Of a DNA stretch of 64,000 nt, positions 1 to 10,134 are shown one piece after another; position 1 is the stretch's first letter, and each line of letters begins with the position of its first letter. The stretch spans positions 1 through 64,000 of the forward strand of contig CABURU010000003.1 in assembly GCA_902494085.1 (NCBI GenBank), written 5' to 3'. This DNA is from an uncultured Collinsella sp. (lineage in GTDB: Bacteria; Actinomycetota; Coriobacteriia; Coriobacteriales; Coriobacteriaceae). Made by a program: the position numbers and the translations under genes. The notes beneath the pieces are model-generated. The model searched no databases. It saw nothing but the letters and a program-made list of their open reading frames with translations, and was not told where the DNA came from.

Positions 1-53
1 CGCGCCGAGAGTACTGCGGGGTCAGCCCGTGGGAGGCCAGGGCGCCGCTGACC
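1..53 (+). rRNA. rrf: 5S ribosomal RNA, 3' part (truncated by window edge)
   Basis: The first 53 bases match the 3' half of bacterial 5S rRNA: GAGAGTACTGCGGGGTCAGC, then a GTGGGAG motif, then the 3' strand CGCTGACC that would close helix I with a 5' end lying outside the window. A strong terminator follows at 90-119. The rest of an rrn operon probably lies just to the left; that part is inference. Confidence 0.8.
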
Positions 54-89
54 GGTGGACGGCACCGAGCCGTACGCTTGAACTGAGAA

Positions 90-119
90 GGGGGAGGCCT
101 CGCGGCCTCCCCCTTTTTT
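90..119 (+). terminator. Intrinsic terminator of the rRNA operon
   Basis: A perfect 10-bp stem, GGGGGAGGCC (90-99) with GGCCTCCCCC (104-113), has a 4-nt loop and is followed by six T. This is a textbook factor-independent terminator placed right after the 5S gene. Confidence 0.92.
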
Positions 120-245
120 GCGTTATATACACGTTGTGCTTTGGGACCTAGCTCCCCCGTATGCGCTCTTACTGTTTGGCTGTATTTTGAGTCCTTCTAG
201 TGTATTTGAGCGATAATTACTCGCATTGGCGTTAGGGAGGGCTTG

Positions 246-887
246 ATGTTTACCGTATTTGTCTTGGGCAATATCGCTTCGGGTAAGTCGACTGCCTGCC
301 GCTATTTCGAATCTCGTGGCGCTATGCTTATCGATCTGGATGAGCTTGCAAAATCGCTGTATGTGCCGGGCTCTGATATCGTCAATGCTCTCGCGGATGA
401 ATTCGGTTGGGACATTTTGGATGAGGAAGGCGGCATTCGCCGCAGCATCCTCGCCTCTCGAGCTTTCGCTTCTCCTGATTCGGTCGCACGGCTCAATGGC
501 ATTGTGCATCCCGTTCTGATTGAACAGCTTTCGCTTAGGATTCTCGATCCGGTTTGTTGTACGGTTTCATCACCCCGTTACCCCTTTGCGGTGGTCGAGG
601 TTTCTGCTCCGACTGGTTTTGAGGATGCATTTGGCTTGGCTGATGAAATTCTGGTCATTAGCGCCCCTTTGTCAGTTCGTCGCGAGCGCGCTATTCAACG
701 TGGCATGGAGCCATCTGATTTCGATGCCCGTTCTGCTTGCCAGCCCGATGAATCTGCGCTGTGCAATCTCGCTACAACGGTGATTGATAATTCGGCAGCC
801 GATAATTCGCTCTTTGAGCAGCTTGACTCATGGCTTGCATGCCACGGGTTTATAGATACTCCGGATAAGGAGGAGGCCGATGCCTAA
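246..887 (+). CDS. coaE: Dephospho-CoA kinase
   Basis: The 213-aa protein carries out the last step of coenzyme A synthesis, ATP-dependent phosphorylation of the 3'-OH of dephospho-CoA, in the cytosol. The P-loop GNIASGKST is at residues 8-16, followed by the family's Asp-Leu-Asp-Glu region (LIDLDELAKSLY) and the HP(V/I) segment near residue 89. Length is normal for the family (about 200 aa). The ATG at 246 is preferred over an in-frame TTG at 243 because AGGGAGG (234-240) is 5 nt from the ATG. The 3' end overlaps the next gene by 8 nt (ATGCCTAA), so the two are probably translationally coupled. Confidence 0.9.
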   Translation: MFTVFVLGNIASGKSTACRYFESRGAMLIDLDELAKSLYVPGSDIVNALADEFGWDILDEEGGIRRSILASRAFASPDSVARLNGIVHPVLIEQLSLRILDPVCCTVSSPRYPFAVVEVSAPTGFEDAFGLADEILVISAPLSVRRERAIQRGMEPSDFDARSACQPDESALCNLATTVIDNSAADNSLFEQLDSWLACHGFIDTPDKEEADA

Positions 888-1461
888 GGCACGTTTCTTT
901 ACGTGGTATCGCGTGGCGCCACTTGCCGTTGTGTTCGTCTTCGGCCTTATTTCGCTCGTCTACTCGTGTGCTCCTGCCGCTTTCTTTAAACCGCTGTATC
1001 CGATTGACTACGAGGCGTATGTAAAGCAATCCAGTATTTCGCATAATCTGGATCCGTATCTGGTGTGCGCTGTCATTAAGTCGGAATCGAATTGGGATCC
1101 CGAGGCCGAGTCGAATCAGGGTGCTCAGGGATTGATGCAGCTGATGCCTGAGACTGTCCAGGATATGATCGCCAAGGGCCTTGTCGACGGTGGGGAGTAT
1201 TCGGCCGACAATCTTAACGATCCGGCTACGAATATCGAGTTTGGCTGCGCATACCTCTCGTATCTTCTCGCCTATTTCAACGGGTCGACGGATAGTGCCA
1301 TCGCCGCCTATAACGCCGGTATGGGCAATGTCGACGGATGGGCGCAGCAGAACACGTCACTCCATAATGCGATTACCTTCCCTGAAACTCAGGCTTATCT
1401 GATTCGCGTCAATAATGCCTGGGTTCGATATAAGACTCTCTATCCCGATCGGTTCGTATAG
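880..1461 (+). CDS. Membrane-anchored lytic transglycosylase (SLT domain)
   Basis: The 193-aa protein has one N-terminal membrane segment (about residues 12-32) followed by a goose-type lysozyme / Slt domain. The catalytic glutamate is E69 in the KSESNWDPEA motif, followed by GAQGLMQLMPET and the AYNAGMGNV motif characteristic of family 1 transglycosylases. It is expected to act outside the membrane, cleaving peptidoglycan MurNAc-GlcNAc bonds with formation of 1,6-anhydro ends. Its start overlaps coaE by 8 nt, with GGAGGAGG just upstream. It sits between coaE and uvrB, with no obvious functional link to either. Confidence 0.87.
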   Translation: MPKARFFTWYRVAPLAVVFVFGLISLVYSCAPAAFFKPLYPIDYEAYVKQSSISHNLDPYLVCAVIKSESNWDPEAESNQGAQGLMQLMPETVQDMIAKGLVDGGEYSADNLNDPATNIEFGCAYLSYLLAYFNGSTDSAIAAYNAGMGNVDGWAQQNTSLHNAITFPETQAYLIRVNNAWVRYKTLYPDRFV

Positions 1462-1512
1462 GACTAAGCCCACCGCCTGCGTATACTGCAGATGTATGAG
1501 TTAGGAGTATCC

Positions 1513-3753
1513 ATGGCGGAATTTGAAGTAGAACGCGTTGGTGGTGAACTTAAGCGCTTTGGCGTTGAGGGCGCTGATGTGCCGTTTAAGGTCGTGTCTC
1601 CATACGAGCCCGCTGGTTCCCAGCCTAAGGCCATTGAGTCACTTGTGCGGGGCGTGAGGGACGGAGACCGCTATCAGGTTTTGCTGGGCGTGACTGGTTC
1701 GGGCAAGACCTTCACGATGGCAAAGACTATTGAGGCCCTGGGAAAGCCGACGCTGGTCATGGCCCCCAATAAAACGCTCGCTGCTCAGCTTGCGAGCGAG
1801 CTCAAAGAGTTCTTTCCCAACAACGCTGTGGTCTACTTCGTCTCGTACTACGACTACTATCAGCCCGAGGCGTATGTGCCGCAAAGCGATACATATATCG
1901 AGAAAGACTCCTCGATTAACGAAGAGGTCGAGATGCTGCGCCATCAGGCGACCGCGTCACTGCTCTCTCGACGTGATGTGATCGTTGTCGCATCGGTCTC
2001 GTGTATCTATGGCATTGGCTCTCCTGAGGACTATGCGGGTCTGGCTCCAAACGTCGACAAGAAGGTGCCGCTCGAGCGCGATGACTTTATCCATGCTCTC
2101 ATCGATATTCAATACGATCGCAACGATTATGACCTGGCACGTGGCACGTTCCGCGTGCGCGGCGATGTTGTCGACGTGTATCCGCCTTATGCCGAGCATC
2201 CGTTGCGGTTTGAGTTCTTTGGCGACGAGGTCGAGCTGATTGCCGAGATCGATGAGGTCACCGGTGAGATGCTTCGTGAGTACGAGGCCATTCCCGTATG
2301 GCCGGCATCGCACTACGTGACCGAGAAGCCGAAGGTCAAGGCGGCTCTGAAATCGATCAGCGAAGAGTGCGAGAAGCGCGTGGCGGAGCTCAAGGCGACC
2401 GACAAGTTGCTCGAGGCGCAGCGTCTGCAGCAGCGTACCGATTATGATCTTGAGATGCTCGAGACGATGGGCTTTTGCAACGGCATCGAGAACTACTCGC
2501 GTCATCTGGACGGTCGCAAGCCGGGTGAGCCGCCGTTTACCCTAATCGATTACTTTCCCAAGGATATGCTCTGCATCATCGATGAGAGCCATGTGACGGT
2601 GCCGCAGATTCGCGGCATGCACGAAGGTGACCGCTCGCGTAAGGTGACGCTGGTGGAACACGGTTTTCGCCTGCCCTCGGCGCTCGATAACCGCCCGCTT
2701 CGTTTCGATGAGTTTGAGGCAAGGATCCCCCAGTATATCTATGTTTCGGCCACGCCGGGCGACTATGAGCTGCGGGTTAGCCAAAACGACGTGGAGCAGA
2801 TTATTCGTCCGACCGGCCTGCTCGACCCCAAGATCGACGTTCGTCCGGTCCGAGGCCAGATTGACGATCTTGAGGACGAGATTCGCGAGCGCGTTGCCCG
2901 CAAGGAGCGCGTGCTGGTGACCACGTTGACCAAGCGCATGGCCGAGGACCTGACCGACCATCTGCTCGACGCGGGCATTAAGGTCAATTACATGCACTCT
3001 GATACGGCGACAATGGACCGTGTCGAGATCCTGCGAACGCTGCGCGAGGGCAAGATCGATGTTCTCGTTGGCATCAACCTGCTTCGCGAGGGCTTGGATC
3101 TTCCCGAGGTCTCACTGGTGGCAATTCTCGATGCCGATAAGGAAGGCTTCTTGCGCAACCGCCGTTCGCTGATTCAGACGATTGGCCGTGCGGCCCGTAA
3201 CGCCGATGGCGAAGTCATCATGTATGCAGACGTTGTGACCGATTCGATGAAAGAGGCCATCGAGGAGACGCAGCGCCGTCGCGAGATTCAGATGGCATAT
3301 AACGAAGAACATGGCATTGTGCCCAAGACAGTGCGCAAGGCCATCAACGACATCTCAAGTTTTATTGCCGAGGCCGAAAAAACTGTGGGCTCCAAGGGAC
3401 GCTCGAAGGGCGACTCTCTTGGCCATGGCGCATTCTATACGCCCGATGAGTCGGGCGAGGGCGGTGTGCCGGAAACGGTGGCGCCCGAGCAGACACTTGC
3501 GGAGCAGTTGGAAGAACTGCCGCATGACGAGCTTGTGCGGATCGTCGAAACCATGGAAGAGGATATGCGTAACGCTTCTGCCGCTATGGACTTTGAGGAG
3601 GCGGCGCGCCTGCGCGATGCTGTCGTTCAGATTCGGGCGATGCTCGAGGGTGCGTCTGAGGACGAGACGATCGAGCGCTTACGCTCGCAGGCCCGCAAGG
3701 GTTCCACGTTCGCATCGGGCAGAAAACGCCAGGGTGCACGGTTTAAGAAATAA
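1513..3753 (+). CDS. uvrB: Excinuclease ABC subunit B
   Basis: The 746-aa helicase-like damage-verification subunit of nucleotide excision repair receives DNA from UvrA and recruits UvrC. Walker A GVTGSGKT lies at residues 59-66, followed by the Tyr-rich beta-hairpin region [12 protein letters not shown], the DESH Walker B ([11 protein letters not shown]), the helicase motifs [10 protein letters not shown] and QTIGRAARN, and a C-terminal UVR motif ([11 protein letters not shown]) that binds UvrC. The ATG at 1513 is chosen because GGAG (1504-1507) precedes it; an upstream in-frame ATG at 1492 would add seven residues and has no good ribosome site. uvrA and uvrC lie further along on the same strand. 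Confidence 0.96.
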   Translation: MAEFEVERVGGELKRFGVEGADVPFKVVSPYEPAGSQPKAIESLVRGVRDGDRYQVLLGVTGSGKTFTMAKTIEALGKPTLVMAPNKTLAAQLASELKEFFPNNAVVYFVSYYDYYQPEAYVPQSDTYIEKDSSINEEVEMLRHQATASLLSRRDVIVVASVSCIYGIGSPEDYAGLAPNVDKKVPLERDDFIHALIDIQYDRNDYDLARGTFRVRGDVVDVYPPYAEHPLRFEFFGDEVELIAEIDEVTGEMLREYEAIPVWPASHYVTEKPKVKAALKSISEECEKRVAELKATDKLLEAQRLQQRTDYDLEMLETMGFCNGIENYSRHLDGRKPGEPPFTLIDYFPKDMLCIIDESHVTVPQIRGMHEGDRSRKVTLVEHGFRLPSALDNRPLRFDEFEARIPQYIYVSATPGDYELRVSQNDVEQIIRPTGLLDPKIDVRPVRGQIDDLEDEIRERVARKERVLVTTLTKRMAEDLTDHLLDAGIKVNYMHSDTATMDRVEILRTLREGKIDVLVGINLLREGLDLPEVSLVAILDADKEGFLRNRRSLIQTIGRAARNADGEVIMYADVVTDSMKEAIEETQRRREIQMAYNEEHGIVPKTVRKAINDISSFIAEAEKTVGSKGRSKGDSLGHGAFYTPDESGEGGVPETVAPEQTLAEQLEELPHDELVRIVETMEEDMRNASAAMDFEEAARLRDAVVQIRAMLEGASEDETIERLRSQARKGSTFASGRKRQGARFKK

Positions 3754-3758
3754 CGAAC

Positions 3759-3798
3759 AGGCCCCGAGTTCCCTGTGGAGCTCGGGGCCTATGTCTTT
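3759..3798 (+). terminator. Terminator after uvrB
   Basis: A 10-bp stem, AGGCCCCGAG (3759-3768) with CTCGGGGCCT (3781-3790), is followed by a short T-containing tail (ATGTCTTTT). It separates uvrB from the convergent flavoprotein gene that ends at 3819 and may serve both strands. Confidence 0.75.
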
Positions 3799-3818
3799 TG
3801 CGCGCTGGAATTTGTGCG

Positions 3819-5459
3819 TTAGAGGTCTGCGATCAGGGCTTCAGCACAACGGATGCCGTCGGTGGCCGCGCTCATGATGCCGCCGGCATATCCAGCTCCC
3901 TCACCACAAGGGTAGAGGCCCGGGGTCGACACGGCATGGCACGTTCGGTCTCGGGTGACAGTGACCGGTGAGCTCGAACGAGTCTCCACGCCGGTAAGAA
4001 CGGCATCGGGACGGTCGTAGCCTCGTAGCTTTTTTCCGAGTAGGGGAAGTCCCAGACGGAGCGACTCGACGATATGCTGCGGTAGGGCTTCGTCAATTGC
4101 CGTCCAGGTCACACCGAGCGGATAGGTGGGCTTTACCTTTCCGGGCGCCTTGCTGACGCGTCCTGCGAGGAAATCTCCGACGAGTTGTGCCGGTGCGTTC
4201 CAGTTGGAACCGCCTAGGCGATAGGCGGCCGCCTCGCAGGCGCGCTGGAGCTCGATGCCGGCGAGCGGGTCATCGTTGGGAAGGTCCTCAGGCGTGACGT
4301 TAACGAGCAGGGCGGCGTTTGCGTTGCGTCCGTCGCGGGCATTGAGGCTGGCGCCGTTGACGCACAGGTGGCCCTGCTCGGAAGAGGCGGCGACAACCTG
4401 CCCGCCGGGGCACATGCAAAACGAGAACACGCTGCGGCCGTTGGGAAGATGGGCGACGAGCTTGTAGGGGGCCGCCCCGAGCGCTGGATGTCCCGCCAAG
4501 GCTCCATATTGGGCTCTGTCGATGTCGCGTTGCGGATGCTCGATGCGAACGCCCATGGCAAAGGTCTTTTGTGCGAGGTCCACGTTGTGGTCCTTAAGGA
4601 GCTCAAAAATATCGCGAGCAGAATGCCCGCAGGCGAGGATGAGGTGCTTTGTCTCGATTGGCTCGTAAGCGGCGTCTTGGGACGATTGGACATCAATACC
4701 GGTGATGGCGCCAGATGCGTCGATGCGAATGTCGACGAGCTTCGTTCGATAACGGACGACACCTCCGAGCTGCTCGATGCGCTGGGATATAGCGGTGACA
4801 ACCTTGGGAAGGATGTCGGAGCCAATGTGCGGCTTGGCATCCCACAGAATATCGCGGGGCGCACCCGCCTCGACGAAGGTTTCGAGGATAAGGCGATGGG
4901 CGGGATTTTTTGTTCCCGTATTGAGCTTGCCGTCCGAGAAGGTCCCCGCGCCGCCCAGACCAAACTGAATATTGCTCTCGGGGTCGAGGATGCGCTCCTT
5001 TAGAAAGAGGTCGATCGCCTGCGAGCGGCGAAATGCCGGGTCGCCGCGCTCGATAAGCAGGGGCTTAAGACCTGCTTTGGCGAGCGTGAGCGCAGCGAAA
5101 AGGCCGGCGCATCCGGCGCCGACAACGACAGGGCGTTCTTGAGGTGCGTCGGAGACGGGGGAGGGGAATGAAGACTCATCGTCTTCTATCGCGCGTACGC
5201 GCGAGCGGTCACGCTCGGCAACGCTGTCGACCGCTTCTCGCTCGAGGTGGGGACTAGTCAGCTCAACACGAAAGCTCAGGATAAAATGGACGTCTCGTTT
5301 TTTGCGAGCGTCGATTGACTTGCGGTGGAGTTCGATGGACTTGATCTCGGAGTCCTTGCAACGTAGGATGCGCTTGGCGACTCGCTTGCCAACAATGAGG
5401 CAGGCATTTTCATCGCCGGCTTCATCGAGCGACGCGTTGACTTGGGTGATTTCGATCAT
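3819..5459 (-). CDS. FAD-dependent oxidoreductase (COG2509-type)
   Basis: The 546-aa protein has an N-terminal alpha/beta extension of about 100 residues (MIEITQVNASLDEAG onward), then a dinucleotide-binding fold with the motif VVGAGCAGLFAALTLAKAG. A second FAD contact sequence is FGLGGAGTFSDGKLNTG, and the C-terminal GEGAGYAGGIMSAATDGIRC is typical of this uncharacterised flavoprotein family. The substrate is unknown. The start at 5459 is chosen over longer in-frame options because AAGGAG lies about 9 nt upstream on this strand and because the extension beyond it would run into the upstream terminator. It is the last gene of a minus-strand group with a second flavoprotein. Confidence 0.82.
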   Translation of the reverse strand: MIEITQVNASLDEAGDENACLIVGKRVAKRILRCKDSEIKSIELHRKSIDARKKRDVHFILSFRVELTSPHLEREAVDSVAERDRSRVRAIEDDESSFPSPVSDAPQERPVVVGAGCAGLFAALTLAKAGLKPLLIERGDPAFRRSQAIDLFLKERILDPESNIQFGLGGAGTFSDGKLNTGTKNPAHRLILETFVEAGAPRDILWDAKPHIGSDILPKVVTAISQRIEQLGGVVRYRTKLVDIRIDASGAITGIDVQSSQDAAYEPIETKHLILACGHSARDIFELLKDHNVDLAQKTFAMGVRIEHPQRDIDRAQYGALAGHPALGAAPYKLVAHLPNGRSVFSFCMCPGGQVVAASSEQGHLCVNGASLNARDGRNANAALLVNVTPEDLPNDDPLAGIELQRACEAAAYRLGGSNWNAPAQLVGDFLAGRVSKAPGKVKPTYPLGVTWTAIDEALPQHIVESLRLGLPLLGKKLRGYDRPDAVLTGVETRSSSPVTVTRDRTCHAVSTPGLYPCGEGAGYAGGIMSAATDGIRCAEALIADL

Positions 5460-5485
5460 CGAGGTCTCCTTAGAGGCAAGAAAGA

Positions 5486-5509
5486 GGCCGTCCGGTATCC
5501 CAGACGGCC
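5486..5509 (-). terminator. Hairpin between two minus-strand flavoprotein genes
   Basis: The stem GGCCGTC (5486-5492) with GACGGCC (5503-5509) lies just downstream of the 5540-6811 gene on the minus strand and is followed by a T-rich stretch. It likely ends or attenuates transcription before the COG2509-type gene. Confidence 0.6.
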
Positions 5510-5539
5510 CGAATGCGTTTTTGATTATAGACTGCGCGG

Positions 5540-6811
5540 CTACAGGCTGCTTGCAGCGCGAATGCCCGAGAGCCATGCCCACGCAAGGTTAAAGCCTCCG
5601 CAATCGGCGTCGATGTCGAGCGCTTCGCCGCAGACGTAAAGCGGGGCGTCGACAACGCTGCGCGCGCGTAGGCTGGGTGTTGAGATGCTCTCGACAGATA
5701 TGCCACCACGCGTGACCTGCGCCGAGCGCTCCTCGGCTGTTCCCTCGACGAGCAACTTAAAGTGCTTGAGGATCGAGACCAGGTGGATGACATCGTTGGA
5801 GCCTGGATGGCACTGCTCGAACGCTGTGCAGACGACGCGGGAGAGTTGCGGGGCGAGCATGCCGTCGAGCCAACGGGGATCGCGGGGCGAAAAGCAGCCG
5901 AGCAGCTCAACGCGCCGGTTGAGCATATCGAGCAGCTCGTCTTTGGAGAGGTCGGGGAAAACGTCGAGCAAGATCGTATCGCCGTGCTGGATACGACGGG
6001 AGAGGTTGAAGACAGCGACGCCCGAGATACCGAAGGTTCGAAACAGGACTTCACCGTCTTCGTGCCAGAGCTCATTATGATTGCGGGCGAGCGTCAAGCG
6101 GGCGCGGACGCGCAGGCCATCCAACGTCTTGAGTGCCGCCCGATCGCCGACGACCGTTGCCGATACGGGGCAGAGGATGGGGCGCAGCGAAGTGAGGGGG
6201 AGGCGAAACGTATCGGCGATACCGGTGGGGTTGCCACCCGTGGCGATAATTACGGTATGTGCCTGCAGGGCCTCGTTCTTGCGAGGGACATCGGCGAGCG
6301 CTTTCCGAAGCGAGCGGAGCTCCGATTTTCGGTCGTCGTGCTTTTTTGCCTTGAGTGCCCGCGCTGGACGGTCTATTTGGAGTGTCCAGCCTTCGGAAGC
6401 TTTGTGCGCCGAGGCAACGTTGGCTCCGCAGATTAAGGTGATACCTAGGCGGTCGCAAACGTTGAGAAGCGCGTCGCGCACCGATTCGGCGCGAAGGGAG
6501 CGCGGGTACAGTCGGCCTTCCTCGGAGGTTGTCATGATGCCCAGCGAGGAGAAGAAACCCATAAGCTCTTGTTCGGGTTGGGGGCCCGTGACAGATTCGA
6601 CGAATGCGGGGTGGTTATACCGCTGAGGATCAATCGATTCGTTGGAGAGGTTGCAGCGGCCGTTGCCGGTCGCAAGGAGCTTAAGGCCGCAGGCGACATC
6701 GCGCTCAACGATGCAGACGCTTTTGCCAGCACGTGCGGCCGTAATGGCGGCGGCGAGGCCTGAAGCCCCGCCGCCGATTACCAGGACGTCATAGAAGGCG
6801 CTCGTGTTCAC
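5540..6811 (-). CDS. HI0933/BaiN-family NAD(P)/FAD-dependent oxidoreductase
   Basis: The 423-aa flavoprotein begins with a GTG immediately after the stop codon of the upstream Mrp gene. The N-terminal FAD motif is VIGGGASGLAAAITAARAG, followed by the family signature KLLATGNGRCNLSN near residue 45-58, a second nucleotide-binding ATGGNPTG, and the C-terminal CGEALDIDADCGGFNLAWA. Most members of this family are uncharacterised. One, BaiN of a bile-acid dehydroxylating Clostridium, is linked to bile-acid reduction, but no bai genes lie here, so the function is left open. Confidence 0.82.
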   Translation of the reverse strand: MNTSAFYDVLVIGGGASGLAAAITAARAGKSVCIVERDVACGLKLLATGNGRCNLSNESIDPQRYNHPAFVESVTGPQPEQELMGFFSSLGIMTTSEEGRLYPRSLRAESVRDALLNVCDRLGITLICGANVASAHKASEGWTLQIDRPARALKAKKHDDRKSELRSLRKALADVPRKNEALQAHTVIIATGGNPTGIADTFRLPLTSLRPILCPVSATVVGDRAALKTLDGLRVRARLTLARNHNELWHEDGEVLFRTFGISGVAVFNLSRRIQHGDTILLDVFPDLSKDELLDMLNRRVELLGCFSPRDPRWLDGMLAPQLSRVVCTAFEQCHPGSNDVIHLVSILKHFKLLVEGTAEERSAQVTRGGISVESISTPSLRARSVVDAPLYVCGEALDIDADCGGFNLAWAWLSGIRAASSL

Positions 6812-7642
6812 TTAGGCCTCGTCGGTCTCGTGCGGGGTAATAGCCTCGACGGCAGAGACTGCCTTGGGCAACATGCCATCGGGCAGCGCGGTCTCGACCT
6901 CGCCCTTATCGCAGGCCTCGGCGAGTGACGGATTGATGGGAAGCGTGCCCAAGATGTCGAGGTTATAGCGCTCTGCGACCTCGGGGAGCTTGCTCTTGCC
7001 AAAGACCTCGATCTTCTTGCCGCAGTCGGGGCACTCAATATAGCTCATGTTCTCGACGATGCCCAGAATGGGGACGTTCATCTTCTCGGCCATGTTGACC
7101 GCCTTGGCGACGATCATCGAGACCAGATCCTGCGGGCTCGTGACGATAACGATGCCGTCGACGGGCAGTGACTGGAAGACGGTGAGCGCGACGTCGCCTG
7201 TTCCCGGAGGCATGTCGACCAGCAGGTAGTCGATGGGGCCCCACGAGGTCTCGCTCCAGAACTGCCTAATGGCGCCTGCGATGACCGGACCGCGCCAAAG
7301 GACGGGGTCGGTCTCGTTTTGGAGCAGAAGGTTGGAGCTCATGACCTTGACGCCGTGCTCGGAGATTTCAGGCAGCATGAGGTTGCCAAGGGCATGGACG
7401 TGGCGTCCGCTCATACCGAACATCTTGGGGATAGAGGGACCGGTGATGTCGGCATCGAGGACGCCGACCTTGTGGCCGTGACGGGCAAGCTCGGTGGCGA
7501 TGGCACCGGTGACAAACGACTTGCCGACACCGCCCTTGCCGGAAAGCACGGCGATGACGCGTTTGACCTCGGACAGCGTATTCTCCTCAAATTGCGACGG
7601 CGACGTTTGTCCGCCGGCGGCCTGTGCGTGCTCGCAACCCAT
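6812..7642 (-). CDS. Mrp/NBP35-type Fe-S cluster carrier ATPase
   Basis: The 276-aa P-loop ATPase of the Mrp/ApbC family assembles or carries Fe-S clusters to apoproteins. The deviant Walker A SGKGGVGKS lies at residues 34-42, followed by the switch region VLDADITGPSIPKMF and MPPGTGDVALT, and a CPDC pair in YIECPDCGKKIEVFG that matches the cluster-binding CxxC of the family. There is no DUF59 domain at the N terminus, as in other short members. The start at 7642 is preferred over an upstream in-frame ATG because AAGGAG lies about 7 nt before it. It abuts the flavoprotein gene with no gap, so the two are probably cotranscribed. Confidence 0.9.
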   Translation of the reverse strand: MGCEHAQAAGGQTSPSQFEENTLSEVKRVIAVLSGKGGVGKSFVTGAIATELARHGHKVGVLDADITGPSIPKMFGMSGRHVHALGNLMLPEISEHGVKVMSSNLLLQNETDPVLWRGPVIAGAIRQFWSETSWGPIDYLLVDMPPGTGDVALTVFQSLPVDGIVIVTSPQDLVSMIVAKAVNMAEKMNVPILGIVENMSYIECPDCGKKIEVFGKSKLPEVAERYNLDILGTLPINPSLAEACDKGEVETALPDGMLPKAVSAVEAITPHETDEA

Positions 7643-7787
7643 GTATGACTCCTTTGTATATGTTGGGGCCGGGGCCCCGTGATGTGACACGAGCGTCATT
7701 GTACCCTCGTTTGCGAGCGGGAGTCATTTACGATGCATTTGGGCCGAGCGTGCTTGCAATACGATGGGTCCAAGCGAATGGGCGGGC

Positions 7788-9941
7788 TTACTGAACTTTG
7801 CTGGCGAACTCGAGGTATTGCATGCGCTGCAGCTTGTCGATCGTCGAGGCGTATGGGCTGTCTTCAGATTCCAAGTCGTAGCGCAGCCCGTCGGCACCAA
7901 GGTAGCCGGCGACATTGATGGTGGGCACATCTGACCTTGTTGCAAGCAGAGCCTTTTGATAGTCGGTGAGCGGGGCGCCGATCTTATTAAGGGTAATGGC
8001 TGCAACCTCGTTTGCCCCGACGGTGTCGTAGACGTTGAGCTCGGTATTGCCGGCGATTTCATAGTTAGCCCAGACAAAATATGTCGACTGATAGATACGG
8101 AAAGCGTGGCTTGCCGTATCTTCCTGAGGGTACAGCTCGTCGTTGAGAGCCGTTGCGGCGCTCGGCTGATGGTCGCCAAAAAAGACAAGGACAACCGGTC
8201 TGCCGATATTGCGGAGCTCGTTGATAAAGTACTCGAGGTCCCGGTCGGATGCGTTGATGCAAGTAAGATAGGTATTGAGCGCGCTATTGGCGCCCTCGCT
8301 GGCTCCCTCGACCCAATAGTTTGTCAACTCTTCGGCGGGAACGGTGCCATAGTCGTAGCCGCCGTGATTTTGCATCGTGACGTCAAAGATGAACTGCGGG
8401 GCTTCGTCGGTTCTAAGCAGGTCGAGTATCTTGTCGTAGGTGGCGTAGTCGCATACGCCGGCATGGTAACAGGGCGCACCTTCGAAATCGCCGATTGAAA
8501 GAAAGTCTCCAAAGCCCAGCTGCTGATAGATTTTATCTCGATGGTAGTTGACGGGGTTTTGCGGGTGCATAGCGGTAGCGGTATACCCAAGCTCTTTAAG
8601 GTCCTTTGCCAGGCTGTTGACGCCATTCATCTGATACAGCTGATAGGGGATTTTGCCTAATCCGACAAAGGCCGTTGTCGCTCCGGTCAAAAATTCGAAT
8701 TCGGAGTTCGCCGTTCCGCCACCGGCGACCGAAGCGAGCATGGTGCCGCGAACAAGTGTGTCGGGAAGCGAGTTGTAGAATGCGGGGCCGGTGTACCCGG
8801 CCGCCTGGAGCTGCTCAAAGCACGAAAGGTCGCTAAAACTCTCATTCATGACGGCAACAATCGTCGGCTTGATTTCATTGAACTGGGCAACAGCCGCCGC
8901 GCGCTGCTCGCTCGAGCCATACGTGCTGTCGTAGGTGGCGGCGAGCTCCTGCTCGATGCTCTGCGCCTCATCGGGCGTATAGTCTTCGGGCTTCTCAATG
9001 GGCAACTCGTTGACCATTTCGGTGAACGAAGTGATAAAACCCTGAGACGCATACGTGGTGATGGGCTGCCAACGGTCAAATCCAAAATTCAGCGCCTGCT
9101 CCAAGTCGATGCTGGAAAAGCCCGAGAGCCCCACAACGGTCACTAGCAGAAAAGCGCAGAGGTTAGCGGCGATTGCGGGGAAGACATGGGTGGGCGTACG
9201 GAGCTTTCTCGGTCGGATAAGCGAAAGAAGCCCCAGGGAAATCTCCAGCAGGGCTAGAGAGGTTACGATTCCGGCGGTAAAGGTAAACTCGTATCCCTCG
9301 CTCACTTCCATTGCGGTGCCAAGGGCCAAGATATCGCTTGGCAGGATGGCCTCGCCTTTAAACGTTATGACGAAGTGCTCGGCAATGCCAAGGATGCAAC
9401 AGGCGACGGGCACGAGGGCCATGACGCCTCCATGACGCTGTCCCAGCAAATAAAGGGAGAGCAGAACCGTCGCGAGCAGCCCGACGGAAAACCCGAATGA
9501 GTTGGCGGGAATGCGATAGAACGTTTCGTTGCAGGCAATTTCGAGTGAAACGAACGAGAGCGCTGAAACAGCGGCGATGACAAGGATGTCACGGCAAATA
9601 CAGGCAACCGTTCCCGTCGCAAGATTGGTTTGGTCGATAAGTCCCGAAACCAAGGGCTCGACAAGAAGTATGACGGCGGCAGCACCGAGCGCCGAATAAG
9701 AAAGGACCCATAGGGAACTGTCCTCATTTACGAGCAATTGATTCGTAATCCATGCAGCTACCATGCCGAGCGGGATGAGGAGCGTCGCGCACCAAAAGAC
9801 GCGGGCAATGGGTGTCTTTTCATTGTGTTTGATTGAAAAATACACGCGCACGACGACGGTGGCCACGATAAGGATGGCGATGAATATGGGCAGATTGGCC
9901 ATGTCACTCGAAGTGATTTCAAGGGGGATATCTTCGGTCAT
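7788..9941 (-). CDS. LTA synthase family sulfatase-fold membrane protein
   Basis: The 717-aa protein has a long N-terminal membrane domain with several hydrophobic segments (roughly residues 15-300), then an extracellular sulfatase/alkaline-phosphatase fold. Visible elements are the metal-ligand region TIVAVMNESFSDLSCFE, the nucleophile region GGGTANSEFEFLTG (the Thr being the expected catalytic residue), PHR-type loops, and FFGDHQPS near the C terminus. Relatives polymerise glycerol phosphate or transfer phosphoglycerol from phosphatidylglycerol to cell-surface glycans. The exact acceptor cannot be read from sequence. The start at 9941 has AGAGGA upstream. It is divergent from uvrA. Confidence 0.86.
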   Translation of the reverse strand: MTEDIPLEITSSDMANLPIFIAILIVATVVVRVYFSIKHNEKTPIARVFWCATLLIPLGMVAAWITNQLLVNEDSSLWVLSYSALGAAAVILLVEPLVSGLIDQTNLATGTVACICRDILVIAAVSALSFVSLEIACNETFYRIPANSFGFSVGLLATVLLSLYLLGQRHGGVMALVPVACCILGIAEHFVITFKGEAILPSDILALGTAMEVSEGYEFTFTAGIVTSLALLEISLGLLSLIRPRKLRTPTHVFPAIAANLCAFLLVTVVGLSGFSSIDLEQALNFGFDRWQPITTYASQGFITSFTEMVNELPIEKPEDYTPDEAQSIEQELAATYDSTYGSSEQRAAAVAQFNEIKPTIVAVMNESFSDLSCFEQLQAAGYTGPAFYNSLPDTLVRGTMLASVAGGGTANSEFEFLTGATTAFVGLGKIPYQLYQMNGVNSLAKDLKELGYTATAMHPQNPVNYHRDKIYQQLGFGDFLSIGDFEGAPCYHAGVCDYATYDKILDLLRTDEAPQFIFDVTMQNHGGYDYGTVPAEELTNYWVEGASEGANSALNTYLTCINASDRDLEYFINELRNIGRPVVLVFFGDHQPSAATALNDELYPQEDTASHAFRIYQSTYFVWANYEIAGNTELNVYDTVGANEVAAITLNKIGAPLTDYQKALLATRSDVPTINVAGYLGADGLRYDLESEDSPYASTIDKLQRMQYLEFASKVQ

Positions 9942-10134
9942 GGACGTTCCTCTGTTACGGCAAATTAAGTTCAGTATTAGATTACTGTAACCTTTCCACG
10001 GCATTTCGAGAAACAAAGCGCCCGATACGCAAAGCTAAAGGTCTGCGGATCTTGTATTACGAACATCTGTGCGCGTCGAGTGCGCTAAACTCATCGACAG
10101 TATGATTCGATGCAATAGGAGGCAAGGAGCTTCC

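Noticed and set aside
5540..6811. Bile-acid pathway enzyme (BaiN)
   Set aside because: The family match is to a broad HI0933-type group and no other bai genes are present, so the specific function is not supported.
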